Assembly (NCBI GenBank): GCA_958448395.1 | Contig: CAUDDP010000010.1 | Span: 1-45,215 of the forward strand | Direction: 5' to 3' | DNA length: 45,215 nucleotides | Source: an uncultured Oscillospiraceae bacterium | GTDB taxonomy: Bacteria; Bacillota; Clostridia; Oscillospirales; Ruminococcaceae | Notes under the pieces: generated by a model | The model's input: only the letters and a program-made list of their open reading frames with translations | Told to the model about the DNA's origin: nothing | Databases searched by the model: none | Made by a program: the position numbers and the translations under genes | Shown here: positions 15,644 to 24,403 of the stretch, in pieces | How positions within the stretch are numbered: the first letter of the stretch is position 1 | Layout: each line of letters opens with the position of its first letter

Positions 15644-16510
15644 ATGAAAAAGCACCAAAAAGGTTTATGGTTTGTAGGACTGGATTTGCTTTTGATTTTG
15701 TTTGCATTTCTCATGACACATGCATGTCATCAGCGTGTAGATGCAGAAACGACCATCTCCCTGCCAATTTTGATGTATCATAGTGTGACAGAAGGAGCAG
15801 AGTCAGATTATTGTATCCAGCCGGAGACATTTGCCGCTGACTTGCACTATCTAAAAGAAAATGGTTATACCACTGTTTCTGCTGCACAGTTAATTGCGTA
15901 TACCAATGGAATTGGAACACTGCCGGAACGTCCTGTCATGCTGACATTTGACGATGGTTTTTATAACAATTATAGTCTTGTGTTGCCGTTGCTGGAAGAG
16001 TATGATATGTGTGCTGTCATTTCTATTGTTGGAGAATTTACAGATAAACTTGCACCAGAGTCACCACATGTGAATACGTATTCCTATTTGACATGGTCAG
16101 ATTTACGGGCACTATTAGACTCTGGGCGGGTGGAGCTTGGGAGTCATACGTATGCATTGCACAGCGATACGGGACGTTGTGGATGTTCTATTACAGCAGG
16201 AGAGGCAGAGGATGCCTATCACATGATGTTGCTAGAAGATTTGGGAATGCTGCAAACACGGTTTCAGGAAGAATTGCAAATACAGCCAGTTTTATTTGCA
16301 TATCCATATGGATTTCTTTGTTCGGAAAGTCATAGTGTTTTGCAGGAATTAGGCTTTCTGGTGACGCTGAATTGTCGAGAGGCAACCAATCAAATTACCC
16401 GAAATCCCCACTGCCTATATGGTTTAAACCGTTATAATCGCTATGGAAATTGTGATACTGCTACATGGATGCAGCGTCTTACAGAAGATGAAATCTCGCA
16501 AGTAGATTAG
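15644..16510 (+). CDS. Polysaccharide deacetylase (NodB domain), membrane-anchored or secreted
   Basis: 288 residues from the ATG at 15644, which follows an AAGGGGTG site; an upstream in-frame TTG at 15626 lacks one. A hydrophobic N-terminal segment (about 9-28) is followed by a NodB domain. The visible motifs are ILMYHSV, MLTFDDGF (motif 1 with the catalytic Asp and metal Asp), ELGSHTYALH (motif 2 with two His ligands) and FAYPYG (motif 3). Such enzymes remove N-acetyl groups from peptidoglycan or other surface glycans, often giving lysozyme resistance. The substrate cannot be told from the sequence. It is a single-gene unit facing away from spoIIP. Confidence 0.85.
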   Translation: MKKHQKGLWFVGLDLLLILFAFLMTHACHQRVDAETTISLPILMYHSVTEGAESDYCIQPETFAADLHYLKENGYTTVSAAQLIAYTNGIGTLPERPVMLTFDDGFYNNYSLVLPLLEEYDMCAVISIVGEFTDKLAPESPHVNTYSYLTWSDLRALLDSGRVELGSHTYALHSDTGRCGCSITAGEAEDAYHMMLLEDLGMLQTRFQEELQIQPVLFAYPYGFLCSESHSVLQELGFLVTLNCREATNQITRNPHCLYGLNRYNRYGNCDTATWMQRLTEDEISQVD

Positions 16511-16541
16511 TTATGCAGTTTTCAAAATCTCTAATAGAAAA

Positions 16542-16585
16542 CAAAACAGTTGTTTGCCTATTTTTAGTGACAAACAACTGTTTTG
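16542..16585. terminator. Bidirectional terminator between convergent genes
   Basis: CAAAACAGTTGTTTG (16542-16556) pairs perfectly over 15 bp with 16571-16585. It separates the deacetylase gene (+) from the VanY-like gene (-). Confidence 0.85.
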
Positions 16586-16589
16586 CAAT

Positions 16590-17669
16590 TTATTCTTCTG
16601 TTGTTTCTTGCGTAGTGTTTTCAGTCGTAGTATTTTCAGTGGTACTTTCATTGGATGCATGATCGCCAGCTTCAGAAGCACTGTATTGTGTTGTGATAAT
16701 AAAACCATCCGTATTATTTCCGGAAATACTATAGCTGTTCTTCTTTGGAATCTTCACTTCTGTAGAACCGCTTGTGCTGGCAGCATAGTAGTAAATCTCA
16801 TAAGTAATATCGTCGTTGGTATAAGTGAGAGGAGCATCAATTGTATAGGACTTGACATAATCCAGATATTCTTCTAAGCAATAGTTATTTTCATACATAA
16901 TCATGGAATGTGGCAGACCGACATACCGGAAATGATGTGGCATATAATCCACACCAGTGACACTGGTTTTATCATCTGGGTAGCGGAGAATAAAACCATA
17001 ATACCAACAGTTTGCAACCATCCACTCATTCCGTTTCGTCAGGTATGGAACTACCTCACCAGTAGAAGTAATCAGACCAATATCAAATGCGTACCCACTG
17101 CTTCGTTCGGAGAGCACATTGGTGTACAGACTATCATAATCTGTATTGGTCACACTAGTGCTATGAATTTGCAGATTGACAGATCCCTGTGATGCCTGAT
17201 ATGCTTCAAACAATTCTACCATAGGATTTCGCATTTCTGTCTGAAAGGTAAGTGTCTCTGTTTGATACTTTAAACAGGTATCAGAAAGTGTAGTGAAATC
17301 GGTGAAATCTGTTTTTCCAGCATATGGACAGGTGTTGCTGACCATAACCAAAGATCCATTGTGCAAATCAGAATCGGAAAGGGTAATGGTATCATAATTG
17401 GGATCCTCTGGTTGGGTTGTGGTGGTAGGTTCCTCGTCCTTATTTTTGTCATTTTTTTTCTTTGTTGCTTCTGTTGCTTTGTCGGTTGCTTCTGGAATAC
17501 CATTGGAATTGGTTTCTGTTGAAAAAGAACCATTGCTGACAACATAAGTAACATTGGCACGGGTAATCATGCGAATGGCAAAATCAACAACCAAAATTAG
17601 ACAAATCAAACAAGCAAGAATGACAACCACATTGATAAATTGCATCTGCTTTTTTGGTTTCCGTTTCAC
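16590..17669 (-). CDS. VanY-like (M15B) protein, probably catalytically inactive
   Basis: 359 residues: a membrane segment (about 11-33), a Lys/Glu/Thr-rich spacer, then a domain that follows the VanY D-Ala-D-Ala carboxypeptidase pattern (SGYAFDIG, NEWMVANCWYYGFILRYP, TGVDYMPHHFRYVGLPH, LEEYLDYVK). Key positions differ. In VanY the SxHxxGxAxD motif supplies a zinc His; here it reads SERSSGYAFD with Arg189 in its place. The catalytic Glu before the PWH motif is replaced by Met243. Only Asp196 and His246 of the zinc site remain. It therefore looks like a pseudoenzyme that may still bind peptidoglycan stems. The Thr-rich tail (residues 335-359) is unusual. It lies 14 nt after a DacF-type carboxypeptidase gene and is likely co-transcribed with it. 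Confidence 0.75.
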   Translation of the reverse strand: MKRKPKKQMQFINVVVILACLICLILVVDFAIRMITRANVTYVVSNGSFSTETNSNGIPEATDKATEATKKKNDKNKDEEPTTTTQPEDPNYDTITLSDSDLHNGSLVMVSNTCPYAGKTDFTDFTTLSDTCLKYQTETLTFQTEMRNPMVELFEAYQASQGSVNLQIHSTSVTNTDYDSLYTNVLSERSSGYAFDIGLITSTGEVVPYLTKRNEWMVANCWYYGFILRYPDDKTSVTGVDYMPHHFRYVGLPHSMIMYENNYCLEEYLDYVKSYTIDAPLTYTNDDITYEIYYYAASTSGSTEVKIPKKNSYSISGNNTDGFIITTQYSASEAGDHASNESTTENTTTENTTQETTEE

Positions 17670-17683
17670 ATCCCCATCTCCTT

Positions 17684-18904
17684 TTAATCATAAAATTCTG
17701 TTGGCATCTCTTCTTCCGGATCCGTTGTTTCTTCACTGGAATCAGAATCATTGTCATCAACATCTGTATTTTCTTCCGATTCTTCCTGTTCTGTTGTTTC
17801 TGCTTCATTCATGGTTGCTTCTGTTGGTGGATAAGTTGTTTTTTCCAAATGCGTTGGCATTTCATAGCCGCCATTGACCAGTCCATACATGGCAAAGCTG
17901 TCAAAGACTGGATTCATTTCTGTTGGAGCATATGCTGTAACAACCACATATTCATTGCCATCTACAGAGGTCGCATAGCTTGCAAGGCATTGCATTGCCT
18001 GATCGGTAAATCCGGTTTTTCCGCCGATGATGGTCATGTTTTTCACTTCATTGCCATACATTCGTTTATACATCGTACTCAGCAGGATCATTCCATTTGG
18101 ATGTTGCTGTGTTGGTGTCGTGCGATAATCCACACTGCCGAGAATCTGGCGGCAAGTTGGATTTTCCATAACTGTTTTCATGAGAATTGCAATATCCAGT
18201 GCAGTGGAATAGTGATCTTCATTATGAAGACCCGTTGCATTGACAAAGTGTGTGTGATTCATACCAAGTGCCTTTGCCTTTTGATTCATCAAGGCAACAA
18301 ATGTTTCTTCATTGCCGGATACATAATCTACAATTGCCATAGTGGCATCTGCACCAGAGGGGAGAGCCATGCCATACAACAAGTCTGTAATGGAGACAGT
18401 TTCGCCGGATTCAAATCCTGCTCTGGCAGCTTCCTGTTCAATTAGTGGAGAAATCAATTCATAGGTAATCGTGTAGGTGTCATTAAAATCCTTGATGTTT
18501 TCTACCGCTACTAAAAGTGACATTAGTTTTGTCATGGAAGCAGGATACATTTTCTGTTCGCAGTTACGATCCGCCAAAATTTGATTATTGGTGACATCCA
18601 ACAGAACAGCATACTTGCTGTAAATGTTATCTGCTGTTAGTTTTTGATCTGTTTCTGCATATTCTGGATAATTATCAATGAGCATAGAACCATCCTCAGA
18701 TTCACTATAGGAAATATCGGTAATTGGTTGGGCAATCATATTTCCATTATTTGCTGATGCAGATGTAATGCTTTGTGCTGTGTCATCTCGAAATACTTCT
18801 GAAAGGATGACCGTAATAAGAACGATGAGAAATAATGCACCCGCTATTATGCCGAGTAGGGGAAGCCAGTTGATTTTACCTGTATACTTGTTGCGAATGA
18901 TCAT
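17684..18904 (-). CDS. D-alanyl-D-alanine carboxypeptidase, DacF/PBP5 type (S11)
   Basis: Removes the terminal D-Ala from peptidoglycan pentapeptides outside the membrane. The 406-residue protein has an N-terminal membrane anchor (about 14-35) and the three active-site boxes of S11 serine peptidases: SMTK (Ser123, Lys126), SGA (183-185, the SxN position with Ala, as in many clostridial members) and KTG (296-298). The C-terminal tail (about 355-406) is very acidic and Glu/Thr-rich, not the amphipathic anchor of PBP5, which fits with anchoring at the N-terminus instead. It has its own promoter at 19005-19033 and the VanY-like gene directly downstream. Confidence 0.88.
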   Translation of the reverse strand: MIIRNKYTGKINWLPLLGIIAGALFLIVLITVILSEVFRDDTAQSITSASANNGNMIAQPITDISYSESEDGSMLIDNYPEYAETDQKLTADNIYSKYAVLLDVTNNQILADRNCEQKMYPASMTKLMSLLVAVENIKDFNDTYTITYELISPLIEQEAARAGFESGETVSITDLLYGMALPSGADATMAIVDYVSGNEETFVALMNQKAKALGMNHTHFVNATGLHNEDHYSTALDIAILMKTVMENPTCRQILGSVDYRTTPTQQHPNGMILLSTMYKRMYGNEVKNMTIIGGKTGFTDQAMQCLASYATSVDGNEYVVVTAYAPTEMNPVFDSFAMYGLVNGGYEMPTHLEKTTYPPTEATMNEAETTEQEESEENTDVDDNDSDSSEETTDPEEEMPTEFYD

Positions 18905-19004
18905 GGTTACACCTCTAAATTTGATGAAATCTGGTTTTGATTTTTGCAGTTGCCGGTTTAGGGCAGATTATGTGCGAAAATCGTTAGTATAATACACCAT
19001 GTTA

Positions 19005-19033
19005 ATTATAATACAGAAAAACGCATTTGTCAA
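19005..19033 (-). promoter_or_regulatory. Promoter of the carboxypeptidase/VanY-like pair
   Basis: Minus strand: TTGACA (19033-19028), a 17-nt spacer and TATAAT (19010-19005). Confidence 0.85.
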
Positions 19034-19086
19034 TAGCGTATGGTCTATCGTTTTCCGGGAAATGTGCAGTCACAGCTGCATAAAGA

Positions 19087-19116
19087 AGAAGCGGCAGAGG
19101 TAAGGCTGCCGCTTCT
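19087..19116 (-). terminator. Terminator of the Gld-like ABC operon
   Basis: AGAAGCGGCAG (19087-19097) pairs perfectly with CTGCCGCTTCT (19106-19116) just after the stop of the DUF4340 gene. The minus-strand end reads TTCTTCTTT. Confidence 0.8.
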
Positions 19117-19136
19117 CAATCCTTGGCTTATAGAAT

Positions 19137-20528
19137 TTAGTCTGTTAAACCAATTGCTTTTTTCAAACGATTGTACATTTCCAGAATGCCTGTCCGAGTG
19201 GTAAACTGAGATCGTTCTACAAGAAGACCGGAGTATTCATCATTTCGTAGTGCGTAATATGTCTGGTCATCTTTTTTTAGTAGTGTGATTACTTCCTTAC
19301 TACCATCTGTCAGGGTATAGGTAATAGAAACCGCTGGTTCGCCTTCTGGTTTCTCTTCCATTGGATAGAACGTGTCCGCGGTTATGTCTGAGATGCTTTG
19401 GTAAAAAAGTGTCAATGCTGAAACAGCATCTGAACCGAGTGCATCTACATCAATGTTGTTGACAGTATACTGCTCATTTTCTGCATCAATTTTCATGCTC
19501 AATTCTTCGCCTTCCATTTGTATATCAACCGCAGAAACTTCTGTAATAGCAACATTATAAATATTGTCGCTCAGAAAATCCGCAGTAGTTGATTGCAAAA
19601 GGCTGATATAGTTGGCTGCACAGTAGAAGATCTGTCCGGTTTCTTTTTGCAGACATTCTACAAATTCTGTAGAGTTGGCATCATAATCTTTTGCGTAAAT
19701 TGTGGTTTCTGTGCCATCCTCCTGTGAGAAATAGAAAATATAAGCTGGATGATCAAATCCATATTTTGCATATTGTTCTTCTGTGATATTTTCCTCTCCG
19801 AATTTATCAATGATCCACTCTAAGATGTCTGTTTGCAGGTTGCTGATGTTGACAAGATCAATAAAATCAGATTCTATTGGGCTCAGCATTTTCCAGGTAT
19901 CATCCTCTTTTTTCTGTAAATCATAGAGCACTTCTCCATCATGTGTCAGGGTCATACGATCAATGGGGGAGGATTGATTGGTTTGTACATAGATGTTTTT
20001 CAAAGAGTTGCGGTTTGGACAAAGATAATCCCCATAATCTGCTTCTACCAGAAAGATATTATCAGATGCATCGGTCATAACATAGTAATATTCTTCTGTT
20101 GCAGTTAACTTGCCCGTATACAGCGTACGAGAACTGCTGTCGGTTGAGAGGGTAACAACATAGGAATCATCCAGTTCATATTGCTTTTTAATATCTTCTG
20201 TAGCTGGACCAATGTTTTCTGAAGCAGTCAGATTACAGAGAGAGCCAGCAACGGAATTTAAAAAATAAGGATTGATTTTGAAGTCTACTTCCTGTTCCAG
20301 TTCCCATATACCGCTTTCATTTAGTACAGCTGAAAATGTGCCATCTGGCGTTTGCAGTTCAATTTTGTTAATATCATTGGAGTTAAATTGCACCAATTGT
20401 AAGGCAGCAGCTTCTTCTGCTGCCTCTTGCTGCTTTTTTTCATTGCTGTTCCGAACAAAGAAATAGGCACCCAATGTCATACCAACCAGTATTACCAATG
20501 AGAGAATAATTATAATTTGTCTTTTCAT
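19137..20528 (-). CDS. DUF4340-family membrane-anchored protein of an ABC operon
   Basis: 463 residues from the ATG at 20528, seven bases after a GGAGGG site; an in-frame ATG at 20543 overlaps that site and is less likely. It has a single N-terminal membrane segment and then a long outer region with repeated IELQTPDGTFSAVLNESGIWEL-like units, the DUF4340 pattern (two or three related beta-rich repeats). DUF4340 proteins commonly lie last in operons with a Gld-type ABC transporter, as here. The exact role is unknown. Confidence 0.8.
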   Translation of the reverse strand: MKRQIIIILSLVILVGMTLGAYFFVRNSNEKKQQEAAEEAAALQLVQFNSNDINKIELQTPDGTFSAVLNESGIWELEQEVDFKINPYFLNSVAGSLCNLTASENIGPATEDIKKQYELDDSYVVTLSTDSSSRTLYTGKLTATEEYYYVMTDASDNIFLVEADYGDYLCPNRNSLKNIYVQTNQSSPIDRMTLTHDGEVLYDLQKKEDDTWKMLSPIESDFIDLVNISNLQTDILEWIIDKFGEENITEEQYAKYGFDHPAYIFYFSQEDGTETTIYAKDYDANSTEFVECLQKETGQIFYCAANYISLLQSTTADFLSDNIYNVAITEVSAVDIQMEGEELSMKIDAENEQYTVNNIDVDALGSDAVSALTLFYQSISDITADTFYPMEEKPEGEPAVSITYTLTDGSKEVITLLKKDDQTYYALRNDEYSGLLVERSQFTTRTGILEMYNRLKKAIGLTD

Positions 20529-20547
20529 CGACGTTCCCTCCATCTAT

Positions 20548-22017
20548 TTAGCTGTTCCGCCGTTTTACCCAAACAACAACGCCAATAATGATAATTACAA
20601 TTGGCAGAGCAGCGAACAGTATCATAATACTGCTGACAGTGCCGGCACTTGTCAATGCAATTTCATCATAAACTGTGGATTTGCTGTCGATTCCCATATC
20701 AATATCTGTGTCATACATCCAGCTGATGCTGCTCAAATATAGGTAGACTGCAACTAGATAGCGGCTGTCTTGCAGATGAGTATCATCTAAAAAGTCTGCA
20801 TTACCGAATACAGCCAGTTTTGCTGCATTACGAGAATTGTCCTGTGAATATCCAGCCAGCATCAGTTCACTATCTGTGATTTTCTTGGTGTCATATTCAC
20901 CGCCGTAGGGTTCTCCAATTGCAGTGGAATTGGTATTCAGCAGGGAAGCTGTTGTCATTTTGCTGTAGTTGCTGTTGTTGGTATAATAGAAGCTTCTGGA
21001 TTCTGGCATATATGGGATCAAACCTTCATTCATCAGAGAAGAAGTCAGGTCGGCTGCCTCGCTGTCATCTTCTAACTCCACGAGGTTACATTGAATAATA
21101 CTGTCATCGCTGGAAACGTGCATGGTAGCATCTGTTTCTATTACTCTGTCATAGTCCATGATGATGCAGAAGTCTTCCATAATCAGATCAAGGTTGGTAT
21201 AGTTAAATTTACCAGCATTCGGTGACATGAGTAAAGAGAGATTCCCGCCATCGTCCAGATAGGCATCCAGTTTTTCCTTGTCTTCGTCTGAAATGTCAGA
21301 GGTTGGTGCAGCAACAATAATCATTGCTGCATCTTCCGGCACAGCCTCTACTTCAGAGAGCAGCAGGGAATCTGCCAGATAGTTATAGTTTTGAAGATTC
21401 TTTTTGAACTGTGTATAGTTGTCATCCATGGATTTTTCCCCATGTCCTGTTAAAAAGTAAACTGTTGGCGTAAATCCGTCAACGACAGATTTAATGGCAC
21501 CAGTGAGAACATTTTCTCCTTTAAATGTCTGGGAAACCACAATACCTTCTTCATTTTTTTGCGTGCTGTACATGGTGTTGCCCGGAATTCTTTTTTTGAC
21601 ATCGCCGCAAACAAAAACCATATCGCCTGTGCTGAGTGTCAAGGAATTATCAGGGTTGATTTTTTGCATGGTTTCTTCATCTGTATTCGGGTCAATATCA
21701 ATGAGATTGATGCAATCATGGGAATCATATTCTTTTAAAGCACGATACAGTGAGAGGGAATCTGTACTATTTTTAATGTCATCCATTTTGGCGAGTAGAT
21801 AGAAGTCTACTTTTGTGCCGTTTTGGTCGAGTTCCTCCAAGTAGGAAGTTGTGGTTTCACCAAGGCTGTACTGTTTGTTCGGGGAAATATCCCAGCCGAG
21901 ATCCAGTTGGGATACAATCATATTAAGAATGACTGCAACAGCAATGACCAGAATTGCCATAATCCAAGCTAGACTGGAAAACTTTTTATTTTTAAAATTA
22001 TGAAACTTTTTTTCCAT
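20548..22017 (-). CDS. GldG-like ABC transporter auxiliary protein
   Basis: 489 residues with a membrane segment near each end (about 15-35 and 462-482) and an outer region between them. The pattern (NMIVSQLDLGWDISPNKQYSL, VYFLTGHGEKSMDD, AAMIIVAAPTSDISDEDKEKLDAYLDDGGNLSLLM) matches the GldG/ABC-type auxiliary family, which has an intracellular ThuA/GATase-like fold displayed outside the membrane. It was first described in Bacteroidota gliding operons, but relatives are common in Clostridia, where gliding is not implied. It starts six bases after the permease stop. Confidence 0.82.
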   Translation of the reverse strand: MEKKFHNFKNKKFSSLAWIMAILVIAVAVILNMIVSQLDLGWDISPNKQYSLGETTTSYLEELDQNGTKVDFYLLAKMDDIKNSTDSLSLYRALKEYDSHDCINLIDIDPNTDEETMQKINPDNSLTLSTGDMVFVCGDVKKRIPGNTMYSTQKNEEGIVVSQTFKGENVLTGAIKSVVDGFTPTVYFLTGHGEKSMDDNYTQFKKNLQNYNYLADSLLLSEVEAVPEDAAMIIVAAPTSDISDEDKEKLDAYLDDGGNLSLLMSPNAGKFNYTNLDLIMEDFCIIMDYDRVIETDATMHVSSDDSIIQCNLVELEDDSEAADLTSSLMNEGLIPYMPESRSFYYTNNSNYSKMTTASLLNTNSTAIGEPYGGEYDTKKITDSELMLAGYSQDNSRNAAKLAVFGNADFLDDTHLQDSRYLVAVYLYLSSISWMYDTDIDMGIDSKSTVYDEIALTSAGTVSSIMILFAALPIVIIIIGVVVWVKRRNS

Positions 22018-22023
22018 GATTGA

Positions 22024-22752
22024 TTACCTCCGACTCCAGCGTCTTTTTTCTATAGAAATAACAGTGAGGATTAAGAATACTGCAATTTCCGTTAGATATG
22101 CAAATAGATCAGAAACTTGCATATATCCGTTGGAAAATGTAATAAACTTCTGCTGGTTGGAGAGCCAGTGCAGCAGGTCAGATAGGATAGGAATATTGGC
22201 AAAGAAAGTGTAGTTTGCAATATTGTCCACCAGCAGCAGCAGAATCATGGCAGCTTCACTCATAATAATAGAGAGAATAATGGATTCTGTGAAAGAAGAA
22301 ATCAGAATGCCCAGTGCAATACAGACTAAACCAAACAGATAAAAGCCAATATAAGTACAAATGAGATTGGCAAGAATGACATGCCCGTTTAAAGCAGTAA
22401 TAATCGGGTAATATAATGATATCACCAGCATGACGAAGAACACAGTTGCAGTTGCCAAAAACTTTGCTATCACAATTTTGGTGACACTGATGGGGCTGGA
22501 TAGGAGCAGAACTTCTGTTCCATTTTTTCGTTCCTCTGCGAAGCTTCGCATGGTGAGAACCGGAAAAAGAATGGCAAGATAGAATAGGTTTACGTAGAAC
22601 AGAGAGGGGAAGGAAAATTCATACAGCTCTGTGGCGGTAGAAATGTCCATGATCATGGTTAGGGAAAAGGTCAGCGTAAAAAATGCCAGTACAGCATACG
22701 CTGCCGGAGAAAGGAAGTAGCTTTGCAGTTCCTTTTTATATAGTGAAAACAT
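22024..22752 (-). CDS. ABC-2 type permease (GldF-like)
   Basis: 242 residues with six predicted membrane segments, starting MFSLYKKELQSYFLSPAAYAV. The block LTMRSFAEERKNGTEVLLLSSPIS is characteristic of ABC-2 permeases of this group. It is the membrane channel partner of the ATPase encoded 18 nt upstream. Confidence 0.85.
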   Translation of the reverse strand: MFSLYKKELQSYFLSPAAYAVLAFFTLTFSLTMIMDISTATELYEFSFPSLFYVNLFYLAILFPVLTMRSFAEERKNGTEVLLLSSPISVTKIVIAKFLATATVFFVMLVISLYYPIITALNGHVILANLICTYIGFYLFGLVCIALGILISSFTESIILSIIMSEAAMILLLLVDNIANYTFFANIPILSDLLHWLSNQQKFITFSNGYMQVSDLFAYLTEIAVFLILTVISIEKRRWSRR

Positions 22753-22770
22753 GTGGGGTGATCCTCCTTA

Positions 22771-23808
22771 TCAATCCGTATTCGTTGCATCATCTTGTGC
22801 ATCTGTATCCGTTTCCGATGTTTCTTCTTCTGCCAGTTCGTTCATAAGCTCCTGTAGGGAAGAACGCTGTGATTCGTCGGACTGGTTGACCAGCTTGACA
22901 AAGACTTGTTCCAGATTCTTCTTCTGTTCCTGAACTTCCAGCACATCGAATTTCTTTACCAGCAAAGCGGCAAGGAGCGGATTGCGGATGTCACTGCCGG
23001 TGAGTTCCACATTATAAGTATAGATACCGGTCTTGAAACGGGAAATATTAGAGACATTGACTACGCCGTCCACCTGCCGCATAGCAGCAGCGACTTCTTG
23101 TGAACTACCCTTTACCTTTAATTGTAATACTGGATTGGTATCTGCACGCTGTTCCAGATGGTCGATGGTATCTACCGCACGGATTTCTCCCTTGCTGATA
23201 ATCACTACCCGATCACAAACCGCACTGATTTCACTTAGAATATGAGAGCTGAGGATTACAGTATGATCCTGCTTCAGCTCCAGAATTAAATTACGGACTT
23301 CTATTAACTGCTCAGGGTCTAAGCCGACTGTTGGTTCATCCAGAATCAGAATGTCCGGATCGCCCAGCAGTGCTTGTGCGAAGCCGACACGCTGCCGGTA
23401 ACCTTTGGAAAGATTGCGGATGAGGCGGTTTGCGACATCTGTAATCCGCAGCCGATCCATTGCCTTTGCTGCTTGTGCTTTGCGTTTTACCGCTGGGACA
23501 CCTTTTAAACCAGCAACAAAAATCAGATATTCCCTTACCTTCATATCCAGATAGACCGGTGGAATTTCCGGCAGAAAACCGATGCAGCGTTTTGCCTGAA
23601 TCGGATTTTTGGCAATGTCAAAGCCATTGATGGTAACTGTGCCGGAACTGGATGGAATCACACCGCAGATGATATTCAGTGTGGTGGACTTGCCGGCACC
23701 GTTTGGACCAAGGAACCCTAGGATTTCGTGGTCTTCTATGGTAAAGCTGATATTTTTGACGGCAGCTTTTTTTCCATAGTATTTGGTCAGGTTTTTAATT
23801 TCAACCAT
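22771..23808 (-). CDS. ABC transporter ATP-binding protein (GldA-like)
   Basis: 345 residues. The nucleotide-binding domain has Walker A GPNGAGKST (about 35-43), signature LSKGYRQRV, Walker B ILILDEPTVGLDP and the H-loop SSHIL. A C-terminal domain of about 100 residues (LQLKVKGSSQEVAAAM...) follows, with an acidic Thr/Asp-rich tail. It is the first gene of a four-gene operon (ATPase, permease, GldG-like, DUF4340) and is preceded by AAAGGAG. The substrate is not known; export or envelope remodelling is likely. Confidence 0.88.
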   Translation of the reverse strand: MVEIKNLTKYYGKKAAVKNISFTIEDHEILGFLGPNGAGKSTTLNIICGVIPSSSGTVTINGFDIAKNPIQAKRCIGFLPEIPPVYLDMKVREYLIFVAGLKGVPAVKRKAQAAKAMDRLRITDVANRLIRNLSKGYRQRVGFAQALLGDPDILILDEPTVGLDPEQLIEVRNLILELKQDHTVILSSHILSEISAVCDRVVIISKGEIRAVDTIDHLEQRADTNPVLQLKVKGSSQEVAAAMRQVDGVVNVSNISRFKTGIYTYNVELTGSDIRNPLLAALLVKKFDVLEVQEQKKNLEQVFVKLVNQSDESQRSSLQELMNELAEEETSETDTDAQDDATNTD

Positions 23809-23859
23809 AAAAATCTCCTTTCTGCTTTTTCATAGATACACTGAAAAGCATGCTTTTTT

Positions 23860-23888
23860 ATTATCGCAAAAATTATTTAACATGTCAT
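23860..23888 (-). promoter_or_regulatory. Probable promoter of the Gld-like ABC operon
   Basis: Minus strand: ATGACA (23888-23883), a 17-nt spacer and GATAAT (23865-23860). It is one mismatch from consensus in each box. Confidence 0.5.
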
Positions 23889-24161
23889 GGACATACCGTA
23901 ACCATTGTATTAAATACAGGAAAAACAGATAAATTCCCTGAAAAAGTTGCTGTGAAAATCGTGCGGATTTTGGAAAACTGACATCTGTGTTAGCCTACCA
24001 TATTTATATGGGCATTTTGTGAAAGAAAAACGGAAGTCGTGAAAAAGCAGCGAAATTTAAGAAAACTACAAAAATAAGCGTAAAATGTAGACAGGTTGCA
24101 CAAATGGAATAAATTGATTCTGTTTAAAATGCCGAAAAAAATGATTCTTTTGGAAGAAGGG
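23889..24161. other. Intergenic stretch without recognised features
   Basis: AT-rich sequence between the divergent ABC operon and GH48 promoters. I found no ORF with a ribosome site, no strong hairpin and no repeat here. It may hold binding sites for regulators of the cellulase gene. Confidence 0.4.
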
Positions 24162-24190
24162 TTGACATTTGCAGGTGCTTGGGGTATAAT
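24162..24190 (+). promoter_or_regulatory. Promoter of the GH48 cellulase gene
   Basis: TTGACA (24162-24167), a 17-nt spacer and TATAAT (24185-24190): a full consensus promoter, which fits strong expression. Confidence 0.85.
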
Positions 24191-24196
24191 TTGAAT

Positions 24197-24403
24197 ATAA
24201 AAGTGGGTGCATTGTGTGTGGATTTTGTGAAAAGATATGAATGCACAGCGGTATTGTCAGCGTGCAGTTCTTTCTGCTTAGCAGAGTGGAACACACTGGT
24301 AACCGTACCTACGAAAGGATGCGTGTTCTGGAAAATGCACACTGGCAACTACATAGACCATTTTTAATCTATTATTCTATTTCTTGAAAGGGGAAATTTT
24401 TTC
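24197..24403 (+). other. Long 5' leader of the GH48 mRNA
   Basis: About 205 nt separate the predicted start site from the ATG. The leader contains several short complementary segments (for example GTGCATTGTG with later TGCACA copies) but no riboswitch that I recognise. The GAAAGGGG ribosome site is at its end. Confidence 0.4.

Noticed and set aside
17654..18445. A 263-codon plus-strand frame opposite the carboxypeptidase
   Set aside because: It is rich in Cys, Phe and His with no ribosome site and is the shadow of the S11 gene, whose three active-site boxes are clear.
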